DNA from: an uncultured archaeon
GTDB lineage: Archaea; Thermoproteota; Bathyarchaeia; TCS64
Direction of reading: 5' to 3'
NCBI GenBank assembly: GCA_938048735.1
Contig: CALIUM010000009.1
Location: 1 to 64,000, forward strand
Length of the DNA: 64,000 nucleotides
How positions within the stretch are numbered: the stretch's first letter is position 1; every line of letters begins with the position of its first letter. The notes below the pieces were generated by a model, which worked only from the letters and a program-made list of their open reading frames with translations, was not told the origin of the DNA and ran no database searches. Positions 36,158 to 44,546 of the stretch are shown piece after piece. Both the position numbers and the translations under genes were made by a program.

Positions 36158-36250
36158 TAATTTAATTGAAGAGATCCAAGATATGGGGATCCGACAGGCT
36201 TTAAGAGTGGTCTGACTTATTAAAGGGATAAATGGATTTATCTGAGAACG

Positions 36251-39103
36251 ATGGAGAAACTAGAGTTGAGCGAGGAAATCTCAGTTGAACCCCTGATCAG
36301 GAGAGCCCTCCTAATACCCATTATCATCCTTCTCCTTCTTGGTTTCAAGTTAGATGTCGTCCTCGCCTCTATACCGCTTAGGGGGCTTGTCATCGACGGG
36401 GATGGTCTCCCCATCGTGGGCGCGTCGGTCTCCATCTGGGTAGGTGGGGAGCTTGTGGCATCTGGAACCACAGGGATGGACGGCCGCTTCTATATTCCTG
36501 TGAGGGAGGATAGGCGGTACTCGGTCTATGTCTTTGCGGATGACGGGGAGACTCCCGGCGTGGATTATCTCCCCTCGAGGAGGGATGCCTCCCCCTCCGA
36601 AGGGGAGCTGCTTTTCATTTTGTCTCCCGCCGCATCCCTTGTTCTATCCGGCGATATCCTGTTCGTCGAGTCCGAGGAACTGCCATACTCCATCCAATAT
36701 TCAGTTCATCTCCCTGGCTCTGATGAGGTCTTGAACCCCTGTGGGGCGCCCCTCATCTACGGGACTACTACCGATAGCCAGAGCAAAAAACTTGGCCTTG
36801 CACCATCCCACTTGGTTGTACCTACAGATGTCCCCCTCAGCGTAAAGATAAACTGCTCCATCCTCATCGAGAGGGGGCTCTCCCCACGGGTGGTATGGAT
36901 AGAGTCGGTAGCCCCTCACGCTAGGGGTGAGAGGAGGTCTCTTGATGCTAGGAGGTTCACTATAGCCTTCAACCTAGATGTGGCCGAGTCCTTGGAGAGA
37001 GAGGTCGAGTCAAAGATAGGTGAGATGGAGAGAATGGGGTTCTACCTGGCATCTGAGAAGAGGGTGACCGCAGAGGCGGGTAGGTCTCTCTCCGAAGCCA
37101 GGGTGCTCCACGAGGAGGGCGATTATAAGGAGAGCTTCACACTGGCAAAGAGGGGCTACCTCCTCCTGAGACAGACTCTCAACGACTTAACGGGTATGGC
37201 TCGAGACGCAGCGACCTCCGTCTATATAATAATATTCTTCTTAGCCTTCTCCTCCGCCTCTGCGGCATTCCTGATCTTCGAGAAGGATGCCAGTAAGCTT
37301 CTTGGAAGCCTCGGCGCTTACACCTTCTCATTAACGGTCTTTAACACTATCTATCCAGGGAGTTCCATGATATCCTTAGCCAGCTTCTTAAAGTCGGCTA
37401 CTGCCGCGGAGGCAGCATCCCTCTCTACCGCCTTCCTGATCCCAAGGGTCCTTAAGGGCAGGGGTTGGGAGGAGCACCTACCCATCAGAAACATTATAGT
37501 CCCCATCTTCTCTATCGCGAAGAGGAACATAAAGAGGAGGAGGCTCAGGTTCACCCTGACCTTCATATCCCTCTCGGTGCTAGTTCTAAGCTTCGTCTCC
37601 CTCACATCCATATATCAGGGGTATGGTCTCATCACCGTCCGCATCCCTGGGCTGGGAGCATTGCAGAAGGGGATCATTATAAGAGCTTCCACCTATACTG
37701 AGGAGAGGCCGGCCTTCATCTCCCAAGCCGATGTAGCCTCGGGATGGCTGGAGAGGCAGCCTGAAAGTTTGAGAGTCTCACCGAAGGCCGAGAATCTACC
37801 CCTTAATAGGCCGGCGGTTTACCTTAACAAAAGATCCATTTTCGGGGTATTGGGCGTAAACCCCGAGGATGAACTCTCGATAATCGACGTTAAAAGTATA
37901 ATTCTAGAAGGAGGTCTGCCCTCGGAGGGGGAGATCCTGATCAGCGAATCGTTGAGGAGGGAGCTGGGAGTGAGGGTGGGTGAATCTCTAGACCTTTCAG
38001 GGATCCGTGTAACGCTGGTGGGAACCTTCGACGACGAGGGCTTTAGGAGGCTCAAGGACCTTGATGACGAGTCTTACGCCCCCAGGAAGCTCGTGAATAT
38101 AAGTCCTGAGGGGGAGGCCCCGAGATATGTGGTATCACCATGCGAACCACATGAGATAGTTTTCACCCATATCTCCACAGCTCTACAGATTCCTCTAGTC
38201 GGGATCATGAGGGTCGGGATAGCTGTGAAGGAGGGGGCTAATGTGCACTCCTTCGCCGCTAGGCTGGCCCTTGAGAGGGGTTACATCGCATGGTCCTCCT
38301 CCCCTGACGGGTTATATCTATCCCGTCTTGGCGGGTACCTTGAAGGGAGAGGACTGCCCCTCATAGTTCCATGGATCATAGTAGTTCTGAATGTCCTAGT
38401 GACCACGCTGAACTCGATATATGAGAGGAGGAGGGAGATCCATATCCTATCCTCAGTTGGCCTTAACCCAGCCCATATAGCCGGGGTATTCATGGCTGAG
38501 GCGTCCATAATCGGCCTCTCAGCGGGTGGAGTCGGATACCTCTGTGGGTTGGGGTTGTACCGGGTGATGGCCCTGCTGAGTATTGGCCTCGAGGTTCGCC
38601 AGAAGATATCGGCGGTCTGGAGCATAGCCTCAATAGGCGTAGCGATGGCCACAGTAATCATGGGTGTACTTGTCGCCCTGAGGAGTTCCGTGATCATCAC
38701 CCCTTCCCTGATGAGGCGTTGGAGGATAGAGAGGGAGAAAGCCGGGTTAGAGGAGCCCTGGGAACTTGTGATTCCCATTAAACTCCAGCCGGGGGAGGTT
38801 GGAGACTTCATGGAGTTCGCCGCCAGCTTCCTCATGTCAAGGGAGAACGATTCCACGATGAGGACCTCGTCAATAAAGCTGCTACGTGGACCCGAGGGGA
38901 TGATCAACGAGATAAGCTTCGTCTATAGGGGGACTCAGGGGTGGGGGGACTTCTATACCAGGAATACCCTCACAGCTGTGAGAGAGCCTGAAGGGGTAAA
39001 GATCATCCTTAGAACACATGGGGAGAGGAACTGGGCTCATACCTCGGGAACCCTGGTGAGGTTCATAGCTATGGAGTGGAGCACGCTTAGGGGCAGGAGA
39101 TAG
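36251..39103 (+). CDS. large FtsX/MacB-type ABC permease with N-terminal exported beta-sandwich domain
   Basis: The 950-residue protein has a signal/anchor helix (about 18-38) and a carboxypeptidase-regulatory-like beta sandwich (RGLVIDGDGLPIVGASVSIWV, TGMDGRFYIPV; about 40-100). A helical hairpin (about 245-310) and a cluster of membrane helices (about 315-410) follow. The permease part has a first helix at about 430, a 230-residue outer domain, and an FtsX C-terminal helix set (YERRREIHILSSVGLNPAHIAGVFMAEA, about 720-750). A 90-residue cytoplasmic tail ends the protein. The RRREIHILSSVGL motif contacts the ATPase in this family. The likely ATPase and a second, short FtsX gene lie next door on the opposite strand, with stops only 8 bases apart. 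Confidence 0.8.
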   Translation: MEKLELSEEISVEPLIRRALLIPIIILLLLGFKLDVVLASIPLRGLVIDGDGLPIVGASVSIWVGGELVASGTTGMDGRFYIPVREDRRYSVYVFADDGETPGVDYLPSRRDASPSEGELLFILSPAASLVLSGDILFVESEELPYSIQYSVHLPGSDEVLNPCGAPLIYGTTTDSQSKKLGLAPSHLVVPTDVPLSVKINCSILIERGLSPRVVWIESVAPHARGERRSLDARRFTIAFNLDVAESLEREVESKIGEMERMGFYLASEKRVTAEAGRSLSEARVLHEEGDYKESFTLAKRGYLLLRQTLNDLTGMARDAATSVYIIIFFLAFSSASAAFLIFEKDASKLLGSLGAYTFSLTVFNTIYPGSSMISLASFLKSATAAEAASLSTAFLIPRVLKGRGWEEHLPIRNIIVPIFSIAKRNIKRRRLRFTLTFISLSVLVLSFVSLTSIYQGYGLITVRIPGLGALQKGIIIRASTYTEERPAFISQADVASGWLERQPESLRVSPKAENLPLNRPAVYLNKRSIFGVLGVNPEDELSIIDVKSIILEGGLPSEGEILISESLRRELGVRVGESLDLSGIRVTLVGTFDDEGFRRLKDLDDESYAPRKLVNISPEGEAPRYVVSPCEPHEIVFTHISTALQIPLVGIMRVGIAVKEGANVHSFAARLALERGYIAWSSSPDGLYLSRLGGYLEGRGLPLIVPWIIVVLNVLVTTLNSIYERRREIHILSSVGLNPAHIAGVFMAEASIIGLSAGGVGYLCGLGLYRVMALLSIGLEVRQKISAVWSIASIGVAMATVIMGVLVALRSSVIITPSLMRRWRIEREKAGLEEPWELVIPIKLQPGEVGDFMEFAASFLMSRENDSTMRTSSIKLLRGPEGMINEISFVYRGTQGWGDFYTRNTLTAVREPEGVKIILRTHGERNWAHTSGTLVRFIAMEWSTLRGRR

Positions 39104-39111
39104 CCACGGGG

Positions 39112-39804
39112 TTAACCCCTCTCTATCCTCTCTATCCTACCATCCCTGATATAGACTATCCTGTCGCTTGCCTTGATCATCTTAAGGTCATGGGTTGCGG
39201 ATATCAGGGTCATCCCCCTAGTCTTGTTCAACCCCTGGAGGAGGCTTATTATCTCCATCCCTGTGTTCAGGTCTAGGTTTCCAGTAGGCTCATCTGCCAG
39301 AATTATTTCTGGGTCGTTTGCCATGGCTCTAGCTATCGCCACCCGCTGCTGCTGCCCCGCGGAGAGCTCTGAGGGCTTGTGGTGTAGCCTATCCCCTAGT
39401 CCTACCGATGTGAGTAGCTTCTCAGCCTTCCTCAGTCCCTCATCCCTCGGAACCCCAGCGAATACAGTCGGCAACGCCACATTCTCCAGGGCTGTTAGCA
39501 CCGGGATGAGGTTGAAGGTTTGGAATATGTACCCTATCTTACGACACCTGAGCCAGGCGAGCTCATAGGCGTCAAGCCTGGATATATCAACCCCGTCGAT
39601 GTAGACCCTCCCCCTGGTAGGCCTGTCAAGTCCGCCTATGAGGTTGAAGAGGGTGGTCTTACCTGAACCTGAGGGGCCTACAATGGAGAGGTATTCGCCC
39701 CTCCCTATCTCCAAGTTAACCCCATCTAGGGCCTTTATGACCTCGCCCCCGATAGTGTAGTACTTGGCGAGGTCCTCCAACTCTATTATTATGTCAAGGC
39801 TCAA
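39112..39804 (-). CDS. ABC transporter ATPase, MacB/LolD type
   Basis: The 230-residue ATPase has a Walker [10 protein letters not shown], a Q-loop [17 protein letters not shown], the signature [14 protein letters not shown], Walker [13 protein letters not shown] and the switch His in SATHDL. This subgroup powers MacB, LolD and FtsE complexes that do mechanical work or efflux without moving substrate through the membrane helices. Its start overlaps the end of the short FtsX gene by 11 bases, so the two are one unit; the large FtsX gene opposite is a probable second partner. Confidence 0.93.
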   Translation of the reverse strand: MSLDIIIELEDLAKYYTIGGEVIKALDGVNLEIGRGEYLSIVGPSGSGKTTLFNLIGGLDRPTRGRVYIDGVDISRLDAYELAWLRCRKIGYIFQTFNLIPVLTALENVALPTVFAGVPRDEGLRKAEKLLTSVGLGDRLHHKPSELSAGQQQRVAIARAMANDPEIILADEPTGNLDLNTGMEIISLLQGLNKTRGMTLISATHDLKMIKASDRIVYIRDGRIERIERG

Positions 39805-40294
39805 ACCTAAGGGCCTCCACCGGTGGTAGCCTCGATGCCTTGTACGCAGGGTATAGGACTCCCCCTAAGCTTAGACATAAGGAGAGGAGTATCGAGCCTA
39901 GGGATAATGCTAGGAGCTTATGCCCAGGCGCTGAGAGGAGGGCCCCGAAACCCGAGGTTATCACTGTGTAGATGGATGTTAGAGAGAGTCCGAAGATCAG
40001 CCCTGCAGCCCCCCCGATAAACCCTTCTATAATCGCCTCGGATAGGAAGAGCATCAGGATATGCCTGTCTAGGGCACCTAGACATTTCATGGTTCCGATC
40101 TCCCTATACCTCTCGTAGACTGCTATAAGCATCGTGTTCGTGATGCAGACGATGGAGACTATTAGGGCCACCGTCATCATCCAGTAGTGATAGCTCTCTG
40201 TGGATAGGGCTCCGGGAAACCCCGCAGACTGCTGGAAGGTGTCCAGGGAGGCGAGGGTTACAAAGAAGGAGATGCTTAGGGCTATGGAGGCCAT
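39794..40294 (-). CDS. short FtsX-domain permease, start uncertain
   Basis: The product from ATG at 40294 has 166 residues with a first helix (MASIALSISFFVTL), a very short outer loop, and the FtsX C-terminal core ([44 protein letters not shown]). It lacks the large outer domain usual in MacB. The same frame stays open upstream for 48 more codons to a stop at about 40439-40441 and reads protein-like (FTLRDAFRLSLEHI, the usual cytoplasmic lead of FtsX proteins), yet has no ATG, GTG or TTG. Either the start codon is non-standard or the 5' end has a mutation or frameshift. Confidence 0.75.
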   Translation of the reverse strand: MASIALSISFFVTLASLDTFQQSAGFPGALSTESYHYWMMTVALIVSIVCITNTMLIAVYERYREIGTMKCLGALDRHILMLFLSEAIIEGFIGGAAGLIFGLSLTSIYTVITSGFGALLSAPGHKLLALSLGSILLSLCLSLGGVLYPAYKASRLPPVEALRFEP

Positions 40295-40518
40295 GATTAT
40301 GGCCGACCTACCTAGGCTTCCGTTGATGTGTTCGAGGCTTAACCTGAAGGCATCTCTGAGGGTGAAGGAGATCTCCCTACTCTCCGAGTCTTCTCCCCTC
40401 CCGCGATTATATGGTATCCTTCTCCACGGTTGAAAACCTTATTCATGGATAAAAACTGGTTCGAGGCCTTTAGGGTTTATTTAAGCCTCATTGATCCGAG
40501 ATCCTCACGAACCTCCTA

Positions 40519-40749
40519 TCAGTTAGGCTCCTCTTCTTCCCAATCCTCATCGCCCCAGTTCTCCTCTTCCTCCCACTCTTCCTCCCACTCTTCCTCTTCC
40601 CATTCCTCCTCCGCTTCCTCCTCCCATCCTAGGCAGTCGTAGCACAGTTTCCTCTTTACATCACCGCACTCGTCGCAGAAGTTGGCGCCGCACTGGGAGC
40701 ATTGGTGGACTGAGGCGACCTCCATACCGCATATGTCGCATATCGGCAT
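40519..40749 (-). CDS. small zinc-ribbon protein with repeated acidic Glu/Trp tail
   Basis: The 76-residue protein has a treble-clef or B-box-like zinc site in its first 40 residues (CDICG, CSQCG, CDECG, CYDC) and then a tail of almost pure Glu broken by Trp at regular intervals (WEEEEWEEEWEEE). The tail DNA is a polypurine tract with 12-base repeats, so length may vary between strains. It starts 8 bases after the threonine dehydratase stop. I recognise no named family. The basic-free acidic tail could mimic nucleic acid or bind a basic partner such as ribosomal or chromatin proteins. Confidence 0.7.
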   Translation of the reverse strand: MPICDICGMEVASVHQCSQCGANFCDECGDVKRKLCYDCLGWEEEAEEEWEEEEWEEEWEEEENWGDEDWEEEEPN

Positions 40750-40757
40750 GTTTTCAC

Positions 40758-41789
40758 CTATTGAAACGGCTTCTCATCCTTTTGCTTATAAACCTTCCGA
40801 GGGGGTATATATGTGGCCTTTTCCCCCGGGCGCTCAGCCAATATCTCCTGGAGCAGCTCCCCCTCAATATTTCCGCCGCTTATTACTATCCCAACCTTTC
40901 TTCCTCTGAATCGATCTGGGTTCTCCAGTATAGCTGCCACCCCTACGGCTCCCGCCCCCTCAGCTATCTGGCGTTGCTGGTATACCAGAAGCCTGACAGC
41001 CTCCCTTATCGAGTCCTCCTCAACCAGTATGAACTCGTCGACTAAGCGGCGGCATATGTCGAAGGTTATGGAGTTCTCCTCGATACCTCCATGGAGACCT
41101 TCCGCTATGGATTCTCCCAGCTCCATCTCCATTATCCTCCCCCTCCTTATGCTCTCATACATGACTGGAGAGGCGACCGATTGGACTCCCACGACCTCGA
41201 TGCGCCCTGAGAATCCCTTCACGGCACATGCGATCCCCGATAAGAGTCCACCGCCACCAACTGGGACAACGATGACGTCCAGCTCCGGTGTCTCCTCCAG
41301 CATCTCGAGGCCTATGGTTCCCTGCCCTGCGATTACCTCAGGGTCGTTGTAGGGCGAGATGAAAACCTTCCCCTCCTCCCTTTCAAGGGCTCTAGCATAC
41401 CTCTCAGCCTCAATATACTCCTCCCCATGCACGACAAGTTTGACTCCATATCTCCTTATGGCCTCGATCTTCACCTTGGGAGTATTTTTAGGTACAATCA
41501 CCGTGGCTTCGAATCCGAGCTCCTTAGCCACGTATCCAACCCCCTGAGCGTGGTTTCCAGAGGATGCCGCGACGACCCCCTTCTCCATCTCCTCCCTTGA
41601 GAGGGTGAGCATCTTGTTCATGGCACCCCTCACCTTAAAGGATCCGGTGACCTGCTGATTCTCCAGCTTGAGGTATATCTCAGCCCCGCAGATCTCCTCG
41701 AGGGAATGAGAACGCTCAATGGGGGTCGCCCTGAGCCTTCCACGGAGACGTCTCCTGGCCCTATAAATCTCCCTAAGCCCAACAACCAT
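40758..41789 (-). CDS. ilvA: threonine dehydratase (PLP, no ACT domain)
   Basis: The 343-residue fold-type II PLP enzyme has the Lys in GSFKVRGAMNKM (about 51-62), SSGNHAQGVGY, the phosphate-binding VGGGGLLSGIA (about 177-187) and the C-terminal ISGGN. These are the marks of threonine/serine ammonia-lyases, which make 2-oxobutanoate for isoleucine or break down threonine. The absence of a regulatory ACT domain fits a catabolic or AMP-regulated enzyme. The zinc-ribbon gene follows in the same transcript. Confidence 0.9.
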   Translation of the reverse strand: MVVGLREIYRARRRLRGRLRATPIERSHSLEEICGAEIYLKLENQQVTGSFKVRGAMNKMLTLSREEMEKGVVAASSGNHAQGVGYVAKELGFEATVIVPKNTPKVKIEAIRRYGVKLVVHGEEYIEAERYARALEREEGKVFISPYNDPEVIAGQGTIGLEMLEETPELDVIVVPVGGGGLLSGIACAVKGFSGRIEVVGVQSVASPVMYESIRRGRIMEMELGESIAEGLHGGIEENSITFDICRRLVDEFILVEEDSIREAVRLLVYQQRQIAEGAGAVGVAAILENPDRFRGRKVGIVISGGNIEGELLQEILAERPGEKATYIPPRKVYKQKDEKPFQ

Positions 41790-42014
41790 ATCAGCCCACA
41801 GAATATCACTGAATCACATCAAATATAAAGAACCCTACTAAGATGACTCTGAACCATTAAACCTAACCTTACCAAATCATCCTCCTTCATCAGGCTTGAA
41901 CTATTATGAACTGAACGGTTAACGGGGCGCCTCAACTTCCCTAATCATGATCTCTCTTGAGTTTTGGAAAAGGGCTTTATCCTAGCCCTTATTTTTAACC
42001 CTTTGGTGCGCTTC

Positions 42015-42950
42015 TTGAGGCATGTGATAATAGATACAGACCCGGGTGTTGACGACGCTCTTGCCCTCATCTTGGCTTTAAAATCTCCAGAGATCAAGGT
42101 CGAGGCCGTGACGACGGTCGTGGGTAACGTTTCCCAGGATAAGGCCCATCGCAACGCTCTCAAGATGCTCGATTTCCTAAACGCCGGTGAAATACCAGTC
42201 GCAAGAGGAGCCCATAAACCCCTCATCAGGGAGGCCTCCCCCGCTGAGAAGATCCATGGGGAGAGCGGGTTGGGCGAGGCCATACTGCCCGAGCCGAGGA
42301 ATAGATCCTCTGAAGCCTCGGCCGTAAATTTGATCTTGGAAAAGGCCTATGAATTGGGTAGAGAGCTGACCCTAGTAGCTCTGGGTCCCTTAACGAATGT
42401 GGCCTCAGCGATACTGGCCGAGCCTAGGCTAGTTGATATGGTGGCTGGCCTCGTGTTCATGGGAGGCGCATACAACCTCACCCCTTATGGTTATGGAAAT
42501 GTCACACCTGTGGCCGAGTTCAACATATGGCACGACCCGGAGGCGGCGAAGATAGTCTTCGAATCTGGGATGCCCTTAAAGGCGGTTGGGCTGGATATCA
42601 CGGCCAACCCCTCAAACAGCCTAACCTTAGATCGCTACCAAGAGATAGACAGATTGGGAACCCGGAGGTCACGCTTGGTGGCGGATCTATGCAGGGGATT
42701 AATAAAGAGGTTCGGCATCGTACAACTCCATGACCCAATAGCTGTAGCCGTGGCGTCGAACCCCGATCTAGTGGAGACGGGCAGTTTTTTCGTCGAGGTG
42801 GAGACCGCAGGGCTTCTCACACGAGGCCAAACGGTTCTAGATAGGCGCCCTAGACAATCCCTAGAAAGGAGGCCGAATTTAGAGGTCTGCCTGAGCCTCG
42901 ACTCGGAGAGGTTTATGGAACTCTTTATGGAACGAGTGGTGTACGAATGA
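42015..42950 (+). CDS. inosine-uridine preferring nucleoside hydrolase
   Basis: The protein opens with the diagnostic DTDPGVDDALAL metal-binding loop and has the family's VTTVVGNVSQDKAHRNALKML and LVALGPLTNVASAI strings, with the catalytic His in LHDPIAVAVA. It cleaves nucleosides to base and ribose. The frame is open from TTG 41964, but relatives start at M-R-x-VIIDTDPG, which corresponds to TTG 42015; a TATA-like CTTATTTTTAAC near 41988 fits. A PfkB-family kinase follows after 12 bases, so released ribose may be phosphorylated next. Confidence 0.88.
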   Translation: MRHVIIDTDPGVDDALALILALKSPEIKVEAVTTVVGNVSQDKAHRNALKMLDFLNAGEIPVARGAHKPLIREASPAEKIHGESGLGEAILPEPRNRSSEASAVNLILEKAYELGRELTLVALGPLTNVASAILAEPRLVDMVAGLVFMGGAYNLTPYGYGNVTPVAEFNIWHDPEAAKIVFESGMPLKAVGLDITANPSNSLTLDRYQEIDRLGTRRSRLVADLCRGLIKRFGIVQLHDPIAVAVASNPDLVETGSFFVEVETAGLLTRGQTVLDRRPRQSLERRPNLEVCLSLDSERFMELFMERVVYE

Positions 42951-42962
42951 ATAGGTGAGCTC

Positions 42963-43943
42963 ATGGTTGACCTCATCTGCTGCGGGGCGATAAACTGGGA
43001 TATCAACCTATTCGTGGATAGGCTTCCAAGGGAGGGGGAGGAGGTGGAGGTGAGGATGATCCAGAGGGTCTCAGGGGGAACAGCCGCAAATGTCTCAGTC
43101 GCCTCGGCGAGGATACTCGGACCTGGGAGGGTAGCCTTCATCGGGGCCCTTGGGGGAGACGAGATAGCGGAGAGGCAGCTAGCTATACTCAGGGAGGAGG
43201 GTGTGGAGACCTCTGGGATACTCAGGATACCCGAGGAGGAGTCGGGGCAGGCATATATAACCATCAATCCAGATGGGGAGAACGAGATCCACACATACTT
43301 CGGGGCCAACCTAAGGCTGACCCCTCAAAGGATCCTCGATCCGGAGAGGCTTAGGCTTGTGGATGAGGCTAAGGTGGCTGTGATAATGGATCCACCCCTC
43401 CCTTCCGCGAGGCTTCTGGCGGAGCTGTGCAGTGAGAGGGGTGTGACGGTCATATGGGACCCGGGGGTCTACCATAGGGCGGGGGTTGAGCCCCTCAAGG
43501 ATACTCTGATGAATGTCCACTACTTCATCCTTAACCGGGTGGAGTTCGAGGGCCTCCTGGGAACAAGCGACCCCTTCGAGGTTGGCGGAAGGCTGAGCGC
43601 CATCAAAGAGGGGATGAAGGTCATAATCAAGCGTGGAAGCGAAGGGTGTGCCCTCTATGACGATGGAGAAGTCATCGAGGTAGAGGCTCTACCATTAGAG
43701 GAGCTTGGGATGAAGGTGGTTAACACGGTGGGGTGTGGAGACGCCTTCATAGGGGCCCTCGCCGCCGCCAAGGTAGAGGGCTTGAGCGACCTCGAGGCCC
43801 TCAGATGGGGGTGCGCCGCGGGCTCATACAAGGCTACTAGATTGGAGACGAGGGGTGGACCCACAAGGAGACAGCTAACTGAGCTTTTGAGGGCTTGGGA
43901 CCTCCTGAGGAACAGCCCATCCCCTCAGAGGCGGCCCCGGTAG
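42963..43943 (+). CDS. PfkB-family sugar kinase (ribokinase-like)
   Basis: The 326-residue kinase has the PfkB N-terminal GGTAANVSVASARILG (about 37-52) and the C-terminal anion-hole and catalytic Asp motif NTVGCGDAFIGALA (about 255-268). Between them are IIKRGSEGCALYDDG and GQAYITINPDGENEI. Archaeal members phosphorylate ribose, nucleosides or 2-keto-3-deoxygluconate. Because it sits directly after a nucleoside hydrolase, ribose is the most plausible substrate. This is inferred from context only. Confidence 0.87.
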   Translation: MVDLICCGAINWDINLFVDRLPREGEEVEVRMIQRVSGGTAANVSVASARILGPGRVAFIGALGGDEIAERQLAILREEGVETSGILRIPEEESGQAYITINPDGENEIHTYFGANLRLTPQRILDPERLRLVDEAKVAVIMDPPLPSARLLAELCSERGVTVIWDPGVYHRAGVEPLKDTLMNVHYFILNRVEFEGLLGTSDPFEVGGRLSAIKEGMKVIIKRGSEGCALYDDGEVIEVEALPLEELGMKVVNTVGCGDAFIGALAAAKVEGLSDLEALRWGCAAGSYKATRLETRGGPTRRQLTELLRAWDLLRNSPSPQRRPR

Positions 43944-43993
43944 CTACATATATCCATAAGTCTTTTTTATCAACAGCCCCCAGCTCCATAGAT

Positions 43994-44458
43994 ATGAAGC
44001 GCGGCGCTGAGGATGTGAGGAGGTTTTTAAGGGAGAAAAATGTCGAGGCTGAGATAAGGGAGCTCAGCGAGTCAACTCGAACCTCCAAGATGGCCGCCGA
44101 GGCTTTGGGTTGCGACATCGCCCAGATAGCGAAGTCCATAGTCTTCGTGAATGGAGACGCTACCGTCGTGGTCATATCTGGGGATAAGAGGGTCGATGAG
44201 GGTAAGCTCTCCCGCCTCATCGGGAGGGGGGTCTCCTTAGCCGACGCCGAGGCCGTGAGGAGGCATACTGGATATGTTATAGGAGGGGTTCCACCCTTCC
44301 CCCATGAAGGGAGCGTTAGGGTTCTATTGGACAGCTCCCTGAAGCGGTTTGAACACGTTTGGACCGCGGCCGGAACCCCCAACTCGGTGTTTAAGATAAG
44401 GGTTGAGGACCTCAAATCCATCCTGAATACAGATTTCGTCGATGTCTCAAGGAGGTGA
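43994..44458 (+). CDS. YbaK/ProX-type aminoacyl-tRNA deacylase
   Basis: From ATG at 43994 the protein has 154 residues. The family marks are SESTRTSKMAAEALGC, IAKSIVFVNGD (with the conserved Lys), VVISGDKRVDEGKLSRLIG, TGYVIGGVPPF with its conserved Gly-Gly-Val-Pro-Pro stretch, and WTAAGTPNSVFKI near the end. Members hydrolyse misacylated tRNA such as Cys- or Ala-tRNAPro. The open frame extends 33 codons upstream into the kinase gene, but that extension has no family similarity and overlaps the kinase end. Confidence 0.87.
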   Translation: MKRGAEDVRRFLREKNVEAEIRELSESTRTSKMAAEALGCDIAQIAKSIVFVNGDATVVVISGDKRVDEGKLSRLIGRGVSLADAEAVRRHTGYVIGGVPPFPHEGSVRVLLDSSLKRFEHVWTAAGTPNSVFKIRVEDLKSILNTDFVDVSRR

Positions 44459-44546
44459 ATAGACTTCCATCACATATTCGTCGTCGAGTAGCCATTATCC
44501 AACCAGTTATATAGTTGATAAGGGCCTTTAGAGTTGGGTATGAGTC

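Noticed and set aside
40555..40625. Tandem 12-base repeats as a stand-alone repeat or array
   Set aside because: They fall inside the acidic tail of the zinc-ribbon gene and are explained by its Glu/Trp coding pattern.
43895..43993. 33-codon extension of the YbaK-like protein
   Set aside because: It overlaps the kinase gene and shows no family similarity; the domain begins at ATG 43994.
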